A stretch of 64,000 bases of DNA from GCA-2693325 sp964011675 (GCA_964011675.1 CAXGPR010000002.1:1-64000); one strand, 5' to 3'; shown: positions 1 through 8,570, counted from the first letter of the stretch. The notes: generated by a model not told the origin, from the letters alone. A program made the numbers and translations.

Positions 1-765
1 AAGGATGACGAATTTCCTCTGGCTTTTTTACTCTTATTCGGCTTTGTGGTAACGCCGGCTCTGTCCTATGTCAACGCGCGAATGTCCGGTCTAACAGGGC
101 AGACTGTCTCATTCCCGATGATTCGCGAAGGAGCTTTCATATTGAGTGGTTATAATGGGGTCGATATTTGGTTTGCACCGATTCCATACGCAGATCACGG
201 TCGGCGCGCACAGCTTTTCCGAGAGGTCGAACTCACCGGCACGCGCTTTACTTCAATTCTCAAGGCCGAACTGCTTATTTTACCGCTTAGCCTAGTTTGC
301 GGTTTCGTATTTTGGCAATTGATTTGGAGTATGGGACCGATTCCTTCACCTGCCTTTCAATACGCGCAAACATATTGGCATTTGATTGCACTACGACAGT
401 GTTTATGGTACTCGGCTACCTTGGGGGGGGAAACACTGTTCGATACAGCGATTAAAGGCTGGTGGATTGCTGGTGGCTTTACATTTGCCAGCGCTGCATT
501 CGGCATCTTGTCGCTTCTACGATTACCGATATCGCTGATATATGGTTTTGTGCGTGGATTGTCGGGTTTGCCACACCTGCTCATACCCGAAATGATTGGT
601 GCGCTTTTGGCACGTTACTCCTTGGAGAAACGGTTTGGCGTTCAGCGTTGGCGCCAATACGCTCCTGTTCTTTTAGCTGGATACGCCTGCGGAATGGGAT
701 TGATCGGTATGTCTGCTGTGGCGGTTGCACTTATTTCAAAATCTGTTACCCAAATGCAATACTAA
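1..765 (+). CDS. C-terminal part of a large multi-pass membrane protein (OPT-like / DUF6784-DUF6785 type)
   Basis: The reading frame is open from the first base, so this is the 3' end of a gene that begins outside the window; the first in-window start-like codon, GTG at 46, is probably internal. The product has several hydrophobic segments, including stretches around FGFVVTPALSYV, LLILPLSLVCGFVFW and a C-terminal AGYACGMGLIGMSAVAV. The polar motif FREVELTGTRFTS between two membrane segments, and the general layout, recall the peptide-transporter-like OPT/DUF6785 membrane proteins common in uncultivated phyla. That family call rests on memory of the family and is moderate. Substrate is unknown. 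The stop codon overlaps the stop of the convergent small gene by 3 bases. Confidence 0.5.
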   Translation, partial: KDDEFPLAFLLLFGFVVTPALSYVNARMSGLTGQTVSFPMIREGAFILSGYNGVDIWFAPIPYADHGRRAQLFREVELTGTRFTSILKAELLILPLSLVCGFVFWQLIWSMGPIPSPAFQYAQTYWHLIALRQCLWYSATLGGETLFDTAIKGWWIAGGFTFASAAFGILSLLRLPISLIYGFVRGLSGLPHLLIPEMIGALLARYSLEKRFGVQRWRQYAPVLLAGYACGMGLIGMSAVAVALISKSVTQMQY

Positions 766-995
766 TTATTTCGCTCAATGTGCAAATACTGGCGTGCATA
801 GGGAACTTCACTCATTTCTTCTTGCAGGCCCAAATTAGTAGTGTAGTGATTACTATCGGTGTCCGTAGCTATGTCGGCTACTGCATGTATAGTCATATAC
901 GCGATGGCTATACAGGTCAGGGTGACACCCAAAACGAGCATGTCGTGGATTTGTTGTTCATGATCGAAAAGAAATTTGCGTATAAAACTGGGCAT
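762..995 (-). CDS. Small single-pass membrane protein, unknown function
   Basis: This is a 77-residue protein. The start at 995 is chosen because GGAG lies 8 bases upstream on the reverse strand; a longer frame reaching 1094 lacks such a site. One hydrophobic helix (about residues 18-37, DMLVLGVTLTCIAIAYMTIH) follows a basic N-terminus, suggesting an inner-membrane anchor, and a short acidic tail (LQEEMSEV) follows. I do not recognise a family. It is convergent with the membrane protein to its left and downstream of the reverse-strand aminotransferase, but 128 bases separate them, so it may have its own promoter. Confidence 0.5.
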   Translation of the reverse strand: MPSFIRKFLFDHEQQIHDMLVLGVTLTCIAIAYMTIHAVADIATDTDSNHYTTNLGLQEEMSEVPYARQYLHIERNN

Positions 996-1123
996 TTTCG
1001 AGTCTCCGTTGACAGGGGTCTCTATTGTTAAAGCGTGTGCGTTGTTATTGAAGAAAATATAAAAGAAATAGCGTGATTTATTGCTTAAAATCAAGATGTT
1101 ATTTGTCGATTTATAAGAACAGA

Positions 1124-2308
1124 CTATGAACGAAGGTTGTCCCGTGCAGCTTCAATTGCTTCAAGTGCACGGCAAATCTCCGCTGGTGTGTTATACAGGT
1201 GAATCGAGGCACGAAGCACGTCTAGTCTTCCTTCGTATATGCCGCGCAGCCTGATGCGATGTTCATTCCACAAGTATATTTGTAAATCCGCGTATGCGAT
1301 GCCTGGAATACAAAAACTTAGTATGGAGGCCGAGCGAGTAGTTGTTAGGACCTGTGCTCCGATTCTATGTAGTCCTTCGGAAAATTGATTGACAAGCCTT
1401 AGATTATGTTGCCAGATGGCTTCCGAACCGATTTCTTGCCAAAAGCACAAGGCGGCGCGTATTCCGGCTATTAGGGATGTATTGATTGTGCCGTATTCGT
1501 ACCGTTGAGCGCTGTCAATAAAAGAAAAAGAGCCTGTTTTCATACAAAAATCACCGGTATTGGAATGTGCTCCTACGTGGGTTGCTCGAACGCGGTCTAG
1601 CCAATCGTGATGCACAAAAAGAAAACCTGTCCCATTAGGTCCGAGCAGCCACTTATGACCACTCGTTGCATATGCATGGCAGCCGATCTTTTTCAGGTCT
1701 ACCGGAGTGCAGCCCAGTGCCTGTGCTCCGTCTACAAAGTAAAATAGATTGTTCGCTTTTGCGATGTTGCCGATGATTTCAACGGGTAATACTTGGCCGC
1801 TGGCACAGCTAACGTGGGGAATACTCAACACACGGGTGCGTTTGTTGATCAGTGCTTCAATGCGGTCAACGGTTTTCTTTTCGTCATTAGTGGGCTCAAA
1901 AACGCGTATGAAAAGTCCATCGCGTTGTGCGCGTGCTAGCCAAGTAATTGTGTTTCCAACGTGTTCGTGACTGCTGGTAATGATCTCGTCGCCGGGCTGA
2001 AACTGTAGACCGTTGCATACAATGTTGCTGCCTTCAGTTGTGTTACGCGTGAAGGCAATTTCATTCGCAGAGCAGTTTAGAAATCGGCCTATCCCTTCTT
2101 TGACTTCCTGCCATAGTTCGGCCGAATGACCGCTGTCTCCGCTTTGCTCTAACTGCTTCATGTGGTCTCTAACAGCATGAAGCACAGGCCGTGGACAGAT
2201 ACCCATAGTAGATGTGTTGAAGTAAATGCGGTCGCGGAGCAGAGGAAACTGGTCGCGCACGTCGGACCAAAAGACTTCATCGAGTCGGTCTACGTTTCTT
2301 TTGTTCAT
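1124..2308 (-). CDS. Class V aminotransferase (cysteine desulfurase / isopenicillin-N-epimerase-like)
   Basis: 394 residues, the usual size for fold-type I PLP enzymes of class V. The pyridoxal-phosphate lysine is seen in SGHKWLLGPNG (K219), the cofactor-binding aspartate in FVDGAQALG (D193), and substrate/phosphate contacts in NTTEGSN and SSHEH. Such proteins range from cysteine desulfurases to epimerases and selenocysteine lyase-like enzymes. No catalytic-loop cysteine can be placed with certainty, so the reaction is left open. It starts 7 bases after the stop of the FemAB/GNAT-like gene on the same strand, so the two are probably co-transcribed. No strong ribosome binding site precedes the ATG, consistent with translational coupling. 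Confidence 0.85.
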   Translation of the reverse strand: MNKRNVDRLDEVFWSDVRDQFPLLRDRIYFNTSTMGICPRPVLHAVRDHMKQLEQSGDSGHSAELWQEVKEGIGRFLNCSANEIAFTRNTTEGSNIVCNGLQFQPGDEIITSSHEHVGNTITWLARAQRDGLFIRVFEPTNDEKKTVDRIEALINKRTRVLSIPHVSCASGQVLPVEIIGNIAKANNLFYFVDGAQALGCTPVDLKKIGCHAYATSGHKWLLGPNGTGFLFVHHDWLDRVRATHVGAHSNTGDFCMKTGSFSFIDSAQRYEYGTINTSLIAGIRAALCFWQEIGSEAIWQHNLRLVNQFSEGLHRIGAQVLTTTRSASILSFCIPGIAYADLQIYLWNEHRIRLRGIYEGRLDVLRASIHLYNTPAEICRALEAIEAARDNLRS

Positions 2309-2315
2309 TGGGTAT

Positions 2316-3299
2316 TTAGCTTGAGAAAAGGCGTTTAAGCGATGCGGCTCGGCGGAGCCAGGGCGTGCAAAAGTATTCTGTGGCGTAGTAGGGTATTAGA
2401 TCACCTCCTAGACCACGTTTGAAAAATGCGACGGCAGGTAGGTTGGCACCGACAAAGTCGAAGCGGGGTTGGGTGCACTGCTGAAAGTAGCGCCAGTATA
2501 GCAGGGAAGTAGCCCCGCTGCTGTTGTGCTGCGGGTCGGCTCCCGCTACCCATGCATAAGCCATAGAGGGCCCTTCGACGAAGGCAACTATGGAAGCCGT
2601 TTCGCCCTGGGGAGATTGGGCGGCCAGCAAGCGTGCTTGGCCAGAAGACTGTGCGCGGTCCACAAAGCGTCGAACGACCTCTGAAGATATGGGAGCGGCC
2701 GCACCGTGGCGCTCGTAAATCATACCGTACTGTCGGCACAACAGGTCGATATCACTGGTCTGAATGACCTCATAGCCCAGCTTTTCTGCCTTGCGTATGG
2801 CTGTGCGCGTGCGGCGCTCTACGCGCTCCCAGAGAATGTCGAGATCGCTCAGATCCATCTGGTAGGTGTAACGCACGCGCGTTTGCCAGTTGGCCCAGTT
2901 AAAAGGGCGTATGTCGTTTAGCGCAGGTGTATGGGTGATGCGCATATGGTCGTAGCGCTGTAAATGGCGTATGAGGAGATCGGAGAATCGATGACATTCG
3001 GCTTCTACCTTAGCTGGCCCCTTACTCTTTACTGGAGCCAATAGAAAGCCTGTGTGGGGTGTCAGTTCTGGCGTTTCAATGCGCTCAATTCCGCGGTGTT
3101 TGGTCGTCAAAGCGGCCAAGCCGGCCATGATATGGGAGCCTTTGAAAACGCCGATATACACCGGTTTCCCTTCTAGTGCCTGGGCGGCACTGCAGAGCCA
3201 TGTAGTCGTGGAAAATGGACTGCCCCCCCAGCTTGTTTGGACAAATTGATCCCACAGGGAAGAGTCTTCGACCGGGCGAATTTCGTATGTATCAGACAT
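2316..3299 (-). CDS. FemAB-like / GNAT-fold acyltransferase
   Basis: 327 residues. The arrangement is that of FemAB-related (Acetyltransf_6-like) proteins: an N-terminal half with PFSTTTWLCS, then the typical RRTRTAIRKAEKLGYEV segment (about residues 160-180) where the chain enters the second GNAT lobe. The C-terminal motif AYAWVAGADPQHNSSGATSL and the FKRGLGGDLIPYYATEY end are also characteristic. Family members transfer aminoacyl or acyl groups in cell-wall, lipid or polysaccharide synthesis; the substrate here is not evident. It is first in a two-gene reverse-strand unit with the class V aminotransferase. Cytosolic, with no signal peptide. Confidence 0.75.
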   Translation of the reverse strand: MSDTYEIRPVEDSSLWDQFVQTSWGGSPFSTTTWLCSAAQALEGKPVYIGVFKGSHIMAGLAALTTKHRGIERIETPELTPHTGFLLAPVKSKGPAKVEAECHRFSDLLIRHLQRYDHMRITHTPALNDIRPFNWANWQTRVRYTYQMDLSDLDILWERVERRTRTAIRKAEKLGYEVIQTSDIDLLCRQYGMIYERHGAAAPISSEVVRRFVDRAQSSGQARLLAAQSPQGETASIVAFVEGPSMAYAWVAGADPQHNSSGATSLLYWRYFQQCTQPRFDFVGANLPAVAFFKRGLGGDLIPYYATEYFCTPWLRRAASLKRLFSS

Positions 3300-3392
3300 A
3301 AGTTAAAGTATAAATAAATACCCGTTTTGATGTAAGCGTTAGATAGCTCTGGATGCCATTGCGAGCAGCCTGCATACGGTCCTAATTGTCTA

Positions 3393-3421
3393 TTGACATC
3401 TTATTTTAGACGATCTATATT
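3393..3421 (+). promoter_or_regulatory. Sigma-70-type promoter of the ilv-leu cluster
   Basis: TTGACA at 3393-3398 matches the -35 consensus exactly. TATATT at 3416-3421 (5 of 6 to TATAAT) follows after a 17-base spacer. Transcription would start near 3428, leaving a leader of about 300 bases before ilvC at 3733. It lies between the divergent reverse-strand gene starting at 3299 and the amino-acid operon. Confidence 0.7.
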
Positions 3422-3469
3422 ACGCGTGCTGTATTTTTTTAACTCTTTGACCTGCTTGAGCTTATTGAA

Positions 3470-3601
3470 ATGATTCAGCGCATTACTTGCCTCTACTTGG
3501 TCTCGCGTCGACGCCATGTCGCGCGGTGCTTCTCTGGTGCGCGTGTTCTATTTCATTCCCTCCTCCTTATGAACCTCCTTATTATTGGACTGCTCAGGTA
3601 A
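3470..3601 (+). CDS. Putative Leu/Ile-rich leader peptide upstream of ilvC
   Basis: A 43-codon frame opens at ATG 3470, shortly after the predicted transcription start, and stops at TAA 3599-3601, 131 bases before ilvC. Its last 15 residues, HSLLLMNLLIIGLLR, contain seven leucines and two isoleucines, the composition of attenuator peptides for branched-chain amino acid operons. An internal ATG at 3569 would give the 10-residue MNLLIIGLLR. Neither start has a convincing Shine-Dalgarno sequence, which is the main weakness. The Leu/Ile codons come immediately after a pyrimidine tract that can pair with the ilvC ribosome binding site. Confidence 0.5.
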   Translation: MIQRITCLYLVSRRRHVARCFSGARVLFHSLLLMNLLIIGLLR

Positions 3602-3721
3602 GCTTCGCTCCTTCTTACTCTCGCGACAAAAGAAAGATGACGAGGCCTCTGAGAGTTCATAGGCTGCCATAGGACTTTGTCTAAAATGCACATTCGACAC
3701 GTTCACACTTTATAAGAGGAG
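3560..3721 (+). promoter_or_regulatory. Leader element: anti-Shine-Dalgarno tract able to pair with the ilvC ribosome binding site
   Basis: Leader bases 3560-3570 (CTCCTCCTTAT) are complementary to 3712-3721 (ATAAGAGGAG), the ilvC ribosome binding site, over 10 pairs with one bulged C. The tract lies just before the Leu-Leu-Ile-Ile codons of the leader peptide, so a stalled ribosome would cover it. Locally, GGAG 3718-3721 can also pair with CTCC 3728-3731 in a small hairpin just ahead of the ATG. The pairing is seen in the sequence; its regulatory use is inferred. Confidence 0.4.
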
Positions 3722-3732
3722 ATACACCTCCC

Positions 3733-4725
3733 ATGCAGATGTATTACGATAATGATGCCAATCTAGACCTACTCTCAGATAAGACCGTAGCTGTAATCGG
3801 ATATGGGAGTCAGGGACATGCTCATTCCCTCAACCTTAAAGAAAGCGGCGTTAACGTCGTCGTGGGACTGCGGCCTGGTAGCAGTAGCCGGGCTGCCGCA
3901 GAGAAGGAAGGATTGAAAGTGCTCGATGTCGCCGAGGCGGCTAAGTTGGGCGATATAGTTATGATCCTTATTAACGACGAAGTCCAGCGCGCTGTATACG
4001 AGGCAGACATCAAGCCTCACCTCGATGCGGGCAATGCACTAGCCTTTGCGCACGGTTTCAATATTCACTTTCAGCAGGTCGTGCCACCGGATAACGTGGA
4101 CGTTTTCATGGTCGCGCCCAAAGGGCCGGGCCACCTCGTACGTCGCGTGTATGAGCAGGGAGGTGGTGTACCTGGCCTGTTAGCGATATATCAGGATTCG
4201 AGCGGGCGTGCGCACGAGATGGGATTGGCATATGCCAAGGGTATCGGTTGTGGCCGTGCCGGTGTTATTGAAACGACGTTTTGTGAGGAAACGGAAACGG
4301 ATCTCTTTGGTGAGCAAGTTGTACTCTGTGGTGGGTTAACCGAATTGATTCGCGCCGGCTTTGATACGCTAGTTGAAGCGGGATATCAGCCCGAAGTCGC
4401 CTACTTTGAGTGTCTCCACGAAGTGAAGCTGATCGTAGACTTGATCTATGAAGGTGGTATTGCCAATATGCGCTCTTCCATTTCAGACACAGCAGAGTTT
4501 GGTGACCTCATGAGCGGTCGTCGTGTAGTTACTGAGGAGACGCGTGCTGAAATGAAGAAAATCTTAGCGGACATACAAGAAGGTCGTTTTGCCAAGGAGT
4601 GGCTGTCGGAAAACCAGGTGGGGCGTCCAGTATACAATGCGCGCAAGCGTCGCGACTCAGAGCATCTCATCGAAGAGGTGGGGACGAAGTTGCGCGGTAT
4701 GATGAGCTGGCTAGACAATAAGTAG
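3733..4725 (+). CDS. ilvC: Ketol-acid reductoisomerase (class I)
   Basis: NADPH-dependent isomeroreductase of valine, leucine and isoleucine synthesis, converting acetolactate or acetohydroxybutyrate to the dihydroxy acids. 330 residues is the short class I length. The N-terminal Rossmann fold shows GYGSQGHAHSLNL (about residues 23-35). The knotted C-terminal domain has the metal and substrate ligands in FGEQVVLCGG, FECLHEVKLIVDLIYEGG and MRSSISDTAEFG. The start is preceded by AGAGGAGA at 3715-3722. First gene of the branched-chain cluster. No ilvB/ilvN (acetolactate synthase) or ilvD is present in the window, so they must lie elsewhere. Confidence 0.98.
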   Translation: MQMYYDNDANLDLLSDKTVAVIGYGSQGHAHSLNLKESGVNVVVGLRPGSSSRAAAEKEGLKVLDVAEAAKLGDIVMILINDEVQRAVYEADIKPHLDAGNALAFAHGFNIHFQQVVPPDNVDVFMVAPKGPGHLVRRVYEQGGGVPGLLAIYQDSSGRAHEMGLAYAKGIGCGRAGVIETTFCEETETDLFGEQVVLCGGLTELIRAGFDTLVEAGYQPEVAYFECLHEVKLIVDLIYEGGIANMRSSISDTAEFGDLMSGRRVVTEETRAEMKKILADIQEGRFAKEWLSENQVGRPVYNARKRRDSEHLIEEVGTKLRGMMSWLDNK

Positions 4726-4740
4726 CTCATTTAAATAGGA

Positions 4741-4767
4741 GCGGAACGGGCCAACGGTCTGTTCCGC
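4741..4767 (+). promoter_or_regulatory. 12-bp stem-loop in the ilvC-leuA spacer
   Basis: Arms 4741-4752 and 4756-4767 pair over 12 positions (two G-U pairs) with an AAC loop. No U-tract follows, so it is not a standard terminator. It may be a processing or stability element that separates ilvC and leuA expression. Confidence 0.45.
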
Positions 4768-4808
4768 CCACCCATGACTCGCACGGAAAAATGGAAAGGA
4801 GGAAGCAG

Positions 4809-4943
4809 ATGGAGTCTCGACTTAGCGGCTTGCAGGACTGTGGCAAACCCCGACTTAGATGGGTAGGCGCTCTCGCACAGCCGGATGGGATCGCCTGCCT
4901 CACTTTTTCAACTCCGGTAGAAGCGAGAAAAGTAAATGAGTGA
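4809..4943 (+). CDS. Small upstream ORF overlapping the leuA start (possible coupling or leader peptide)
   Basis: ATG 4809 is preceded 6 bases upstream by AAAGGAGG (4795-4802), the best Shine-Dalgarno site in this part of the window. The 44-residue frame ends at TGA 4941-4943 and overlaps the first 8 bases of leuA. leuA itself has only a weak purine stretch (GCGAGAAAAG), so its translation may depend on ribosomes terminating here. The peptide (beginning MESRLSGLQDCG) has no leucine run and no recognisable family. The octamer CGACTTAG occurs twice inside it, and a 7-bp stem (GTAGGCG with CGCCTGC) followed by CTCACTTTTT could be an attenuator. Confidence 0.4.
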   Translation: MESRLSGLQDCGKPRLRWVGALAQPDGIACLTFSTPVEARKVNE

Positions 4944-6474
4944 TTCAAATAAAGTATATATCTTCGACACGACCCTGCGCGATGCGGAACAGACGCCGGG
5001 CGCTTCCCTGACGGTCAAGGAAAAGCTAGAAATTGCCCATCAGTTGGCGCGTCTTAAGGTCGACATCATAGAGGCGGGATTTCCGCTTTCGTCTAATGAA
5101 GACTTCGAGGCGGTGCGGCGGATTGCGCACGAAGTCGAAGGTCCTATGGTTTGCGGGTTGGCTCGTGCTTTGGCCAAGGATATAGAACGGGCTGGTGAGG
5201 CCTTAAAGGGTGCGCCGAATCCGCGTATCCACACGTTTATTGGTACGTCGGAAATTCACATGCAGGGACAGATGCGCAAGGGGCGAGAAGACGTGCTTAA
5301 AATGGCCGTCAGCGCCGTCCAACTGGCCAAAAGTTTCTGCGACAGCGTTGAGTTTTCCCCTATGGATGCGGCGCGTACGGACCCGGGCTTTCTGCACGAT
5401 GTGATTGAAGCGACCATCGCCGCAGGTGCAACGACTATTAACATACCTGATACGGTTGGCTATGCCGTGCCTGAACAGTTCGGCACACTCATTGCAGATA
5501 TTTCGTATAGAGTGCCCAACAGCAACGATGCGATCATCAGTGTTCACTGTCACGATGATTTGGGTATGGCGGTAGTCAATACGCTGTCGGCTCTAAAAAA
5601 TGGGGCGCGGCAGGCTGAGTGTACGCTTAATGGACTTGGGGAACGTGCCGGCAACGCTTCTTTGGAAGAGGTCGTAATGGCGCTGAGAACTCGCCGCGAT
5701 TACTTCGGGCTAGAAACGGAAGTAGATGCGCGCGAGATAATTGCTACGAGTCGATTGGTGAGCCGTCTAATGGGCATCGCAGTGCCACCGAATAAGGCCA
5801 TTGTCGGTGCTAACGCCTTTGCCCATAGTTCGGGCATCCACCAAGACGGCGTGCTCAAGGCGCGTAATACGTTTGAGATCATGGAACCCAAGGACGTTGG
5901 GCTCGAAGACACGGAAATTGTCCTCACGGCGCGTTCGGGTCGGCATGCCCTGCGCCATCGGATTGAAGAATTAGGTTATAGTCTGTCCACAGAAAAACTG
6001 GAAGATGCGTACGGTCTCTTTTTGGAACTGGCCGATAAGAAAAAAGAGATTTTTGACGAGGATTTGATTGAGATTGTCGGTGGTCAGCAAAGAGAAGAGG
6101 CGACTCACTACACGTTGGAATACTTGCATGCGGTCAGCGGTACCGGTATCGTACCGTCTTCTACAGTACGCATCGCAATTGGGGATGAGGTTGTCCAAGA
6201 ATCTGCTTGGGGAGACGGGCCGGTTGATGCGACCTATGCTGCCATCCGAAAAGCGACTAGTGCGGACGTGCTCTTGGAAGACTTCACGATCCGTGCGGTT
6301 ACCTCTGGGTCTCAAGCTTTGGGTGAAGTCACAGTTCACTTATCGCAAGACGGACGCAGCGCACGGGGACGAGGGGTATCTACAGATGTCGTTGAAGCCA
6401 GTGCTGAGGCCTATATATCGGCACTCAATAGATTATTTGAGCTGATGGGTAGAGATGCCCAGCCCACCGTGTAA
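4936..6474 (+). CDS. leuA: 2-isopropylmalate synthase
   Basis: Condenses acetyl-CoA with 2-oxoisovalerate, the committed step of leucine synthesis. 512 residues. The HMGL-like TIM barrel begins with FDTTLRDAEQTPG (residues 10-22). Metal ligands are visible in SVHCHDDLGMA, and the NGLGERAGNASLEEV motif is typical of this family. The C-terminal third (from about residue 390) is the LeuA dimer/allosteric domain, so leucine feedback inhibition is likely. A second related synthase (cimA) lies at 8649. The ATG overlaps the end of the small upstream ORF at 4809-4943. Confidence 0.97.
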   Translation: MSDSNKVYIFDTTLRDAEQTPGASLTVKEKLEIAHQLARLKVDIIEAGFPLSSNEDFEAVRRIAHEVEGPMVCGLARALAKDIERAGEALKGAPNPRIHTFIGTSEIHMQGQMRKGREDVLKMAVSAVQLAKSFCDSVEFSPMDAARTDPGFLHDVIEATIAAGATTINIPDTVGYAVPEQFGTLIADISYRVPNSNDAIISVHCHDDLGMAVVNTLSALKNGARQAECTLNGLGERAGNASLEEVVMALRTRRDYFGLETEVDAREIIATSRLVSRLMGIAVPPNKAIVGANAFAHSSGIHQDGVLKARNTFEIMEPKDVGLEDTEIVLTARSGRHALRHRIEELGYSLSTEKLEDAYGLFLELADKKKEIFDEDLIEIVGGQQREEATHYTLEYLHAVSGTGIVPSSTVRIAIGDEVVQESAWGDGPVDATYAAIRKATSADVLLEDFTIRAVTSGSQALGEVTVHLSQDGRSARGRGVSTDVVEASAEAYISALNRLFELMGRDAQPTV

Positions 6475-6555
6475 CAGGTAGAGCTTAAACGTTGAATATG
6501 GTGTATATGAATGAGGTCGGCGCTGCGCGTACGGCTGATTGTGAAAGGTAGATAA

Positions 6556-7959
6556 ATGGGCAAGACGTTATTGCATAAGGCGTGGGAAGCGCATTCAGTG
6601 CGTCAACTGGCATCGGGGCAGACGCAGTTATTCATTGGCTTGCATTTAGTACACGAGGTGACTAGTCCGCAGGCGTTCCAGATGTTGCGTGAACGAGGAG
6701 CCAAAGTGCGTTTTCCTGACCGGACTTTCGCTACGGTTGACCATATTGTCCCAACCGATGTCACAGACCGTCCGTTTATTGACTCTTTAGCCGAAGAAAT
6801 GATGTCAGCCATTGAACAAAACACCAAAGAGTACGGCATTCCTCTTTTTGATATTAGTGATCATAGACAAGGTGTTGTGCATGTAGTTGGTCCAGAGCTA
6901 GGTCTTACCCAGCCTGGCATGACCATTGCATGCGGAGATAGTCACACCTCAACGCACGGTGCATTCGGTGCCATTGCATTTGGTATCGGCACCAGTCAAG
7001 TGCGAGATGTATTGGCTACCCAGTGTTTAGCTATGGAACGACTCAAAGTACGGCGAATTAATGTGTCTGGGTCTCTGAGTAACGGTGTGTATGCTAAGGA
7101 TGTGATTCTACATATTATTGGTCTACTTGGTGTTAAGGGAGGTGTTGGATACGGATATGAATATGGTGGCGAAGTTATAGAATCTATGAGCATGGAAGAG
7201 CGGATGACTGTGTGCAATATGGCTATTGAAGGGGGTGCGCGCGTGGGTTATGTGAATCCCGATCACACTACATTTGATTATTTGAAGGGGCGCCCATACG
7301 CCCCTGCTGAAGGAGATTTTGATCGCGCAATCTCCTGGTGGCAGAATATGGCATCCGACGTTGATGCCGTCTATGACGATGTGGTTAATATACAAGGGAG
7401 TGATATCGGCCCGACTATTACTTGGGGCATAACGCCTGGCCAGTCCGTTTCTATTGATGGGACGATTCCCGAACTGGGGCTATTAGAGGGAGATGAGCGA
7501 AAAAGCGTGCAGGAGGCGCTAGAATACATGGGCTTTAATGAAGGACAGTCAATTGCTGGTACGCCAGTTGACGTAACTTTTGTTGGTTCGTGTACGAATG
7601 GTCGTTTATCTGATTTGCGTGAAGCGGCAAAAGTTGCTCAAGGACATAAGGTTGCTAATGGCGTAAAGGCTCTCATTGTCCCAGGCTCACAGCAGGTGAG
7701 TGCCGCGGCTGAGGCTGAAGGATTACATGAGATATTTCAGGAAGCTGGTTTCGAGTGGCGTGGTGCAGGCTGTTCAATGTGTTTGGCGATGAACCCGGAT
7801 AAGCTACAGGGTGATCAACTTTGTGCTTCGTCAAGCAATCGAAATTTTAAGGGGCGTCAAGGCAGTCCAACGGGTCGCACTATGTTGATGAGTCCGGCTA
7901 TGGTTGCGGCAGCAGCTATCAGTGGTGAAGTGATAGACGTTCGCACGATGTTGAACTGA
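6556..7959 (+). CDS. leuC: 3-isopropylmalate dehydratase large subunit
   Basis: Aconitase-family [4Fe-4S] hydro-lyase subunit that, with LeuD, interconverts 2- and 3-isopropylmalate; the same enzyme can isomerise citramalate. 467 residues, the usual bacterial length. Substrate and cluster motifs are seen: GDSHTSTHGAFGAIAFGIGT, the first cluster cysteine in VGSCTNGR, and the pair in GAGCSMCLAMNPD. The ribosome binding site is AAAGGTAG, about 5 bases before the ATG. leuD follows after 11 bases. Confidence 0.98.
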   Translation: MGKTLLHKAWEAHSVRQLASGQTQLFIGLHLVHEVTSPQAFQMLRERGAKVRFPDRTFATVDHIVPTDVTDRPFIDSLAEEMMSAIEQNTKEYGIPLFDISDHRQGVVHVVGPELGLTQPGMTIACGDSHTSTHGAFGAIAFGIGTSQVRDVLATQCLAMERLKVRRINVSGSLSNGVYAKDVILHIIGLLGVKGGVGYGYEYGGEVIESMSMEERMTVCNMAIEGGARVGYVNPDHTTFDYLKGRPYAPAEGDFDRAISWWQNMASDVDAVYDDVVNIQGSDIGPTITWGITPGQSVSIDGTIPELGLLEGDERKSVQEALEYMGFNEGQSIAGTPVDVTFVGSCTNGRLSDLREAAKVAQGHKVANGVKALIVPGSQQVSAAAEAEGLHEIFQEAGFEWRGAGCSMCLAMNPDKLQGDQLCASSSNRNFKGRQGSPTGRTMLMSPAMVAAAAISGEVIDVRTMLN

Positions 7960-7970
7960 GGTAGTGAAAT

Positions 7971-8570
7971 ATGGAAAAATCGAGTGTGAGAAAACAAATA
8001 GTAGGACGTGGAGTGCCAGTACGCGGTGCCGATATTGATACAGATCGAATCATCCCTGCGCGTTATTTGCGCACAGTGACCTTCGAAAATCTTGGAGATC
8101 ACGCCTTCGAAGACGATCGTGTTGGAGGCGAACATCCTTTTGATGAACAGCGCTATCAAGATAGTGAGGTGCTGGTCGCAAATGCCAATTTTGGTTGTGG
8201 TTCGTCGCGTGAACACGCGCCGCAGGCGCTCATGCGTTGGGGAATCAAAGCGTTCATAGCCGAGTCTTTTGCCGAAATATTCTTTGGTAATTGCACGACC
8301 CTAGGCCTTCCTTGCGTGACTGCTACGGCTGCTGATGTTCAGAATTTGCAGAATGCTATAGATGCTGATTCTCGGCAAGAGGTAACCGTTGATGTAGAAG
8401 CACGCATCGTTTGTTTCAGCGGAAGAGAGATAGATGTTTCTATTCCCGATGGTGTTCGCGAGCAACTTGTTAGCGGCAACTGGGATTCGCTTGGACAGTT
8501 GTGGGATGCAGAAAAAGAAGTGGACGTGCTTGCTGCAAAATTACCTTATACTAAGTCTTTTGTCGCGTAA
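7971..8570 (+). CDS. leuD: 3-isopropylmalate dehydratase small subunit
   Basis: Swivelling-domain partner of LeuC. 199 residues. Diagnostic motifs are GADIDTDRIIPARYL near the N-terminus, NFGCGSSREHAPQAL, and ESFAEIFFGNC. GAGG lies about 8 bases before the ATG and the gene begins 11 bases after leuC, so the two subunits are co-expressed. The 78-base gap that follows holds a strong stem-loop before cimA. Confidence 0.98.
   Translation: MEKSSVRKQIVGRGVPVRGADIDTDRIIPARYLRTVTFENLGDHAFEDDRVGGEHPFDEQRYQDSEVLVANANFGCGSSREHAPQALMRWGIKAFIAESFAEIFFGNCTTLGLPCVTATAADVQNLQNAIDADSRQEVTVDVEARIVCFSGREIDVSIPDGVREQLVSGNWDSLGQLWDAEKEVDVLAAKLPYTKSFVA

Noticed and set aside
3487..3672. 61-residue frame overlapping the ilvC leader
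   Set aside because: It has no ribosome binding site and a low-complexity product; it overlaps the more meaningful Leu/Ile leader frame.
3300..3732. T-box riboswitch upstream of ilvC
   Set aside because: The conserved T-box sequence (AGGGTGGNACCGCG-like) and its terminator were not found; the leader peptide explanation fits better.
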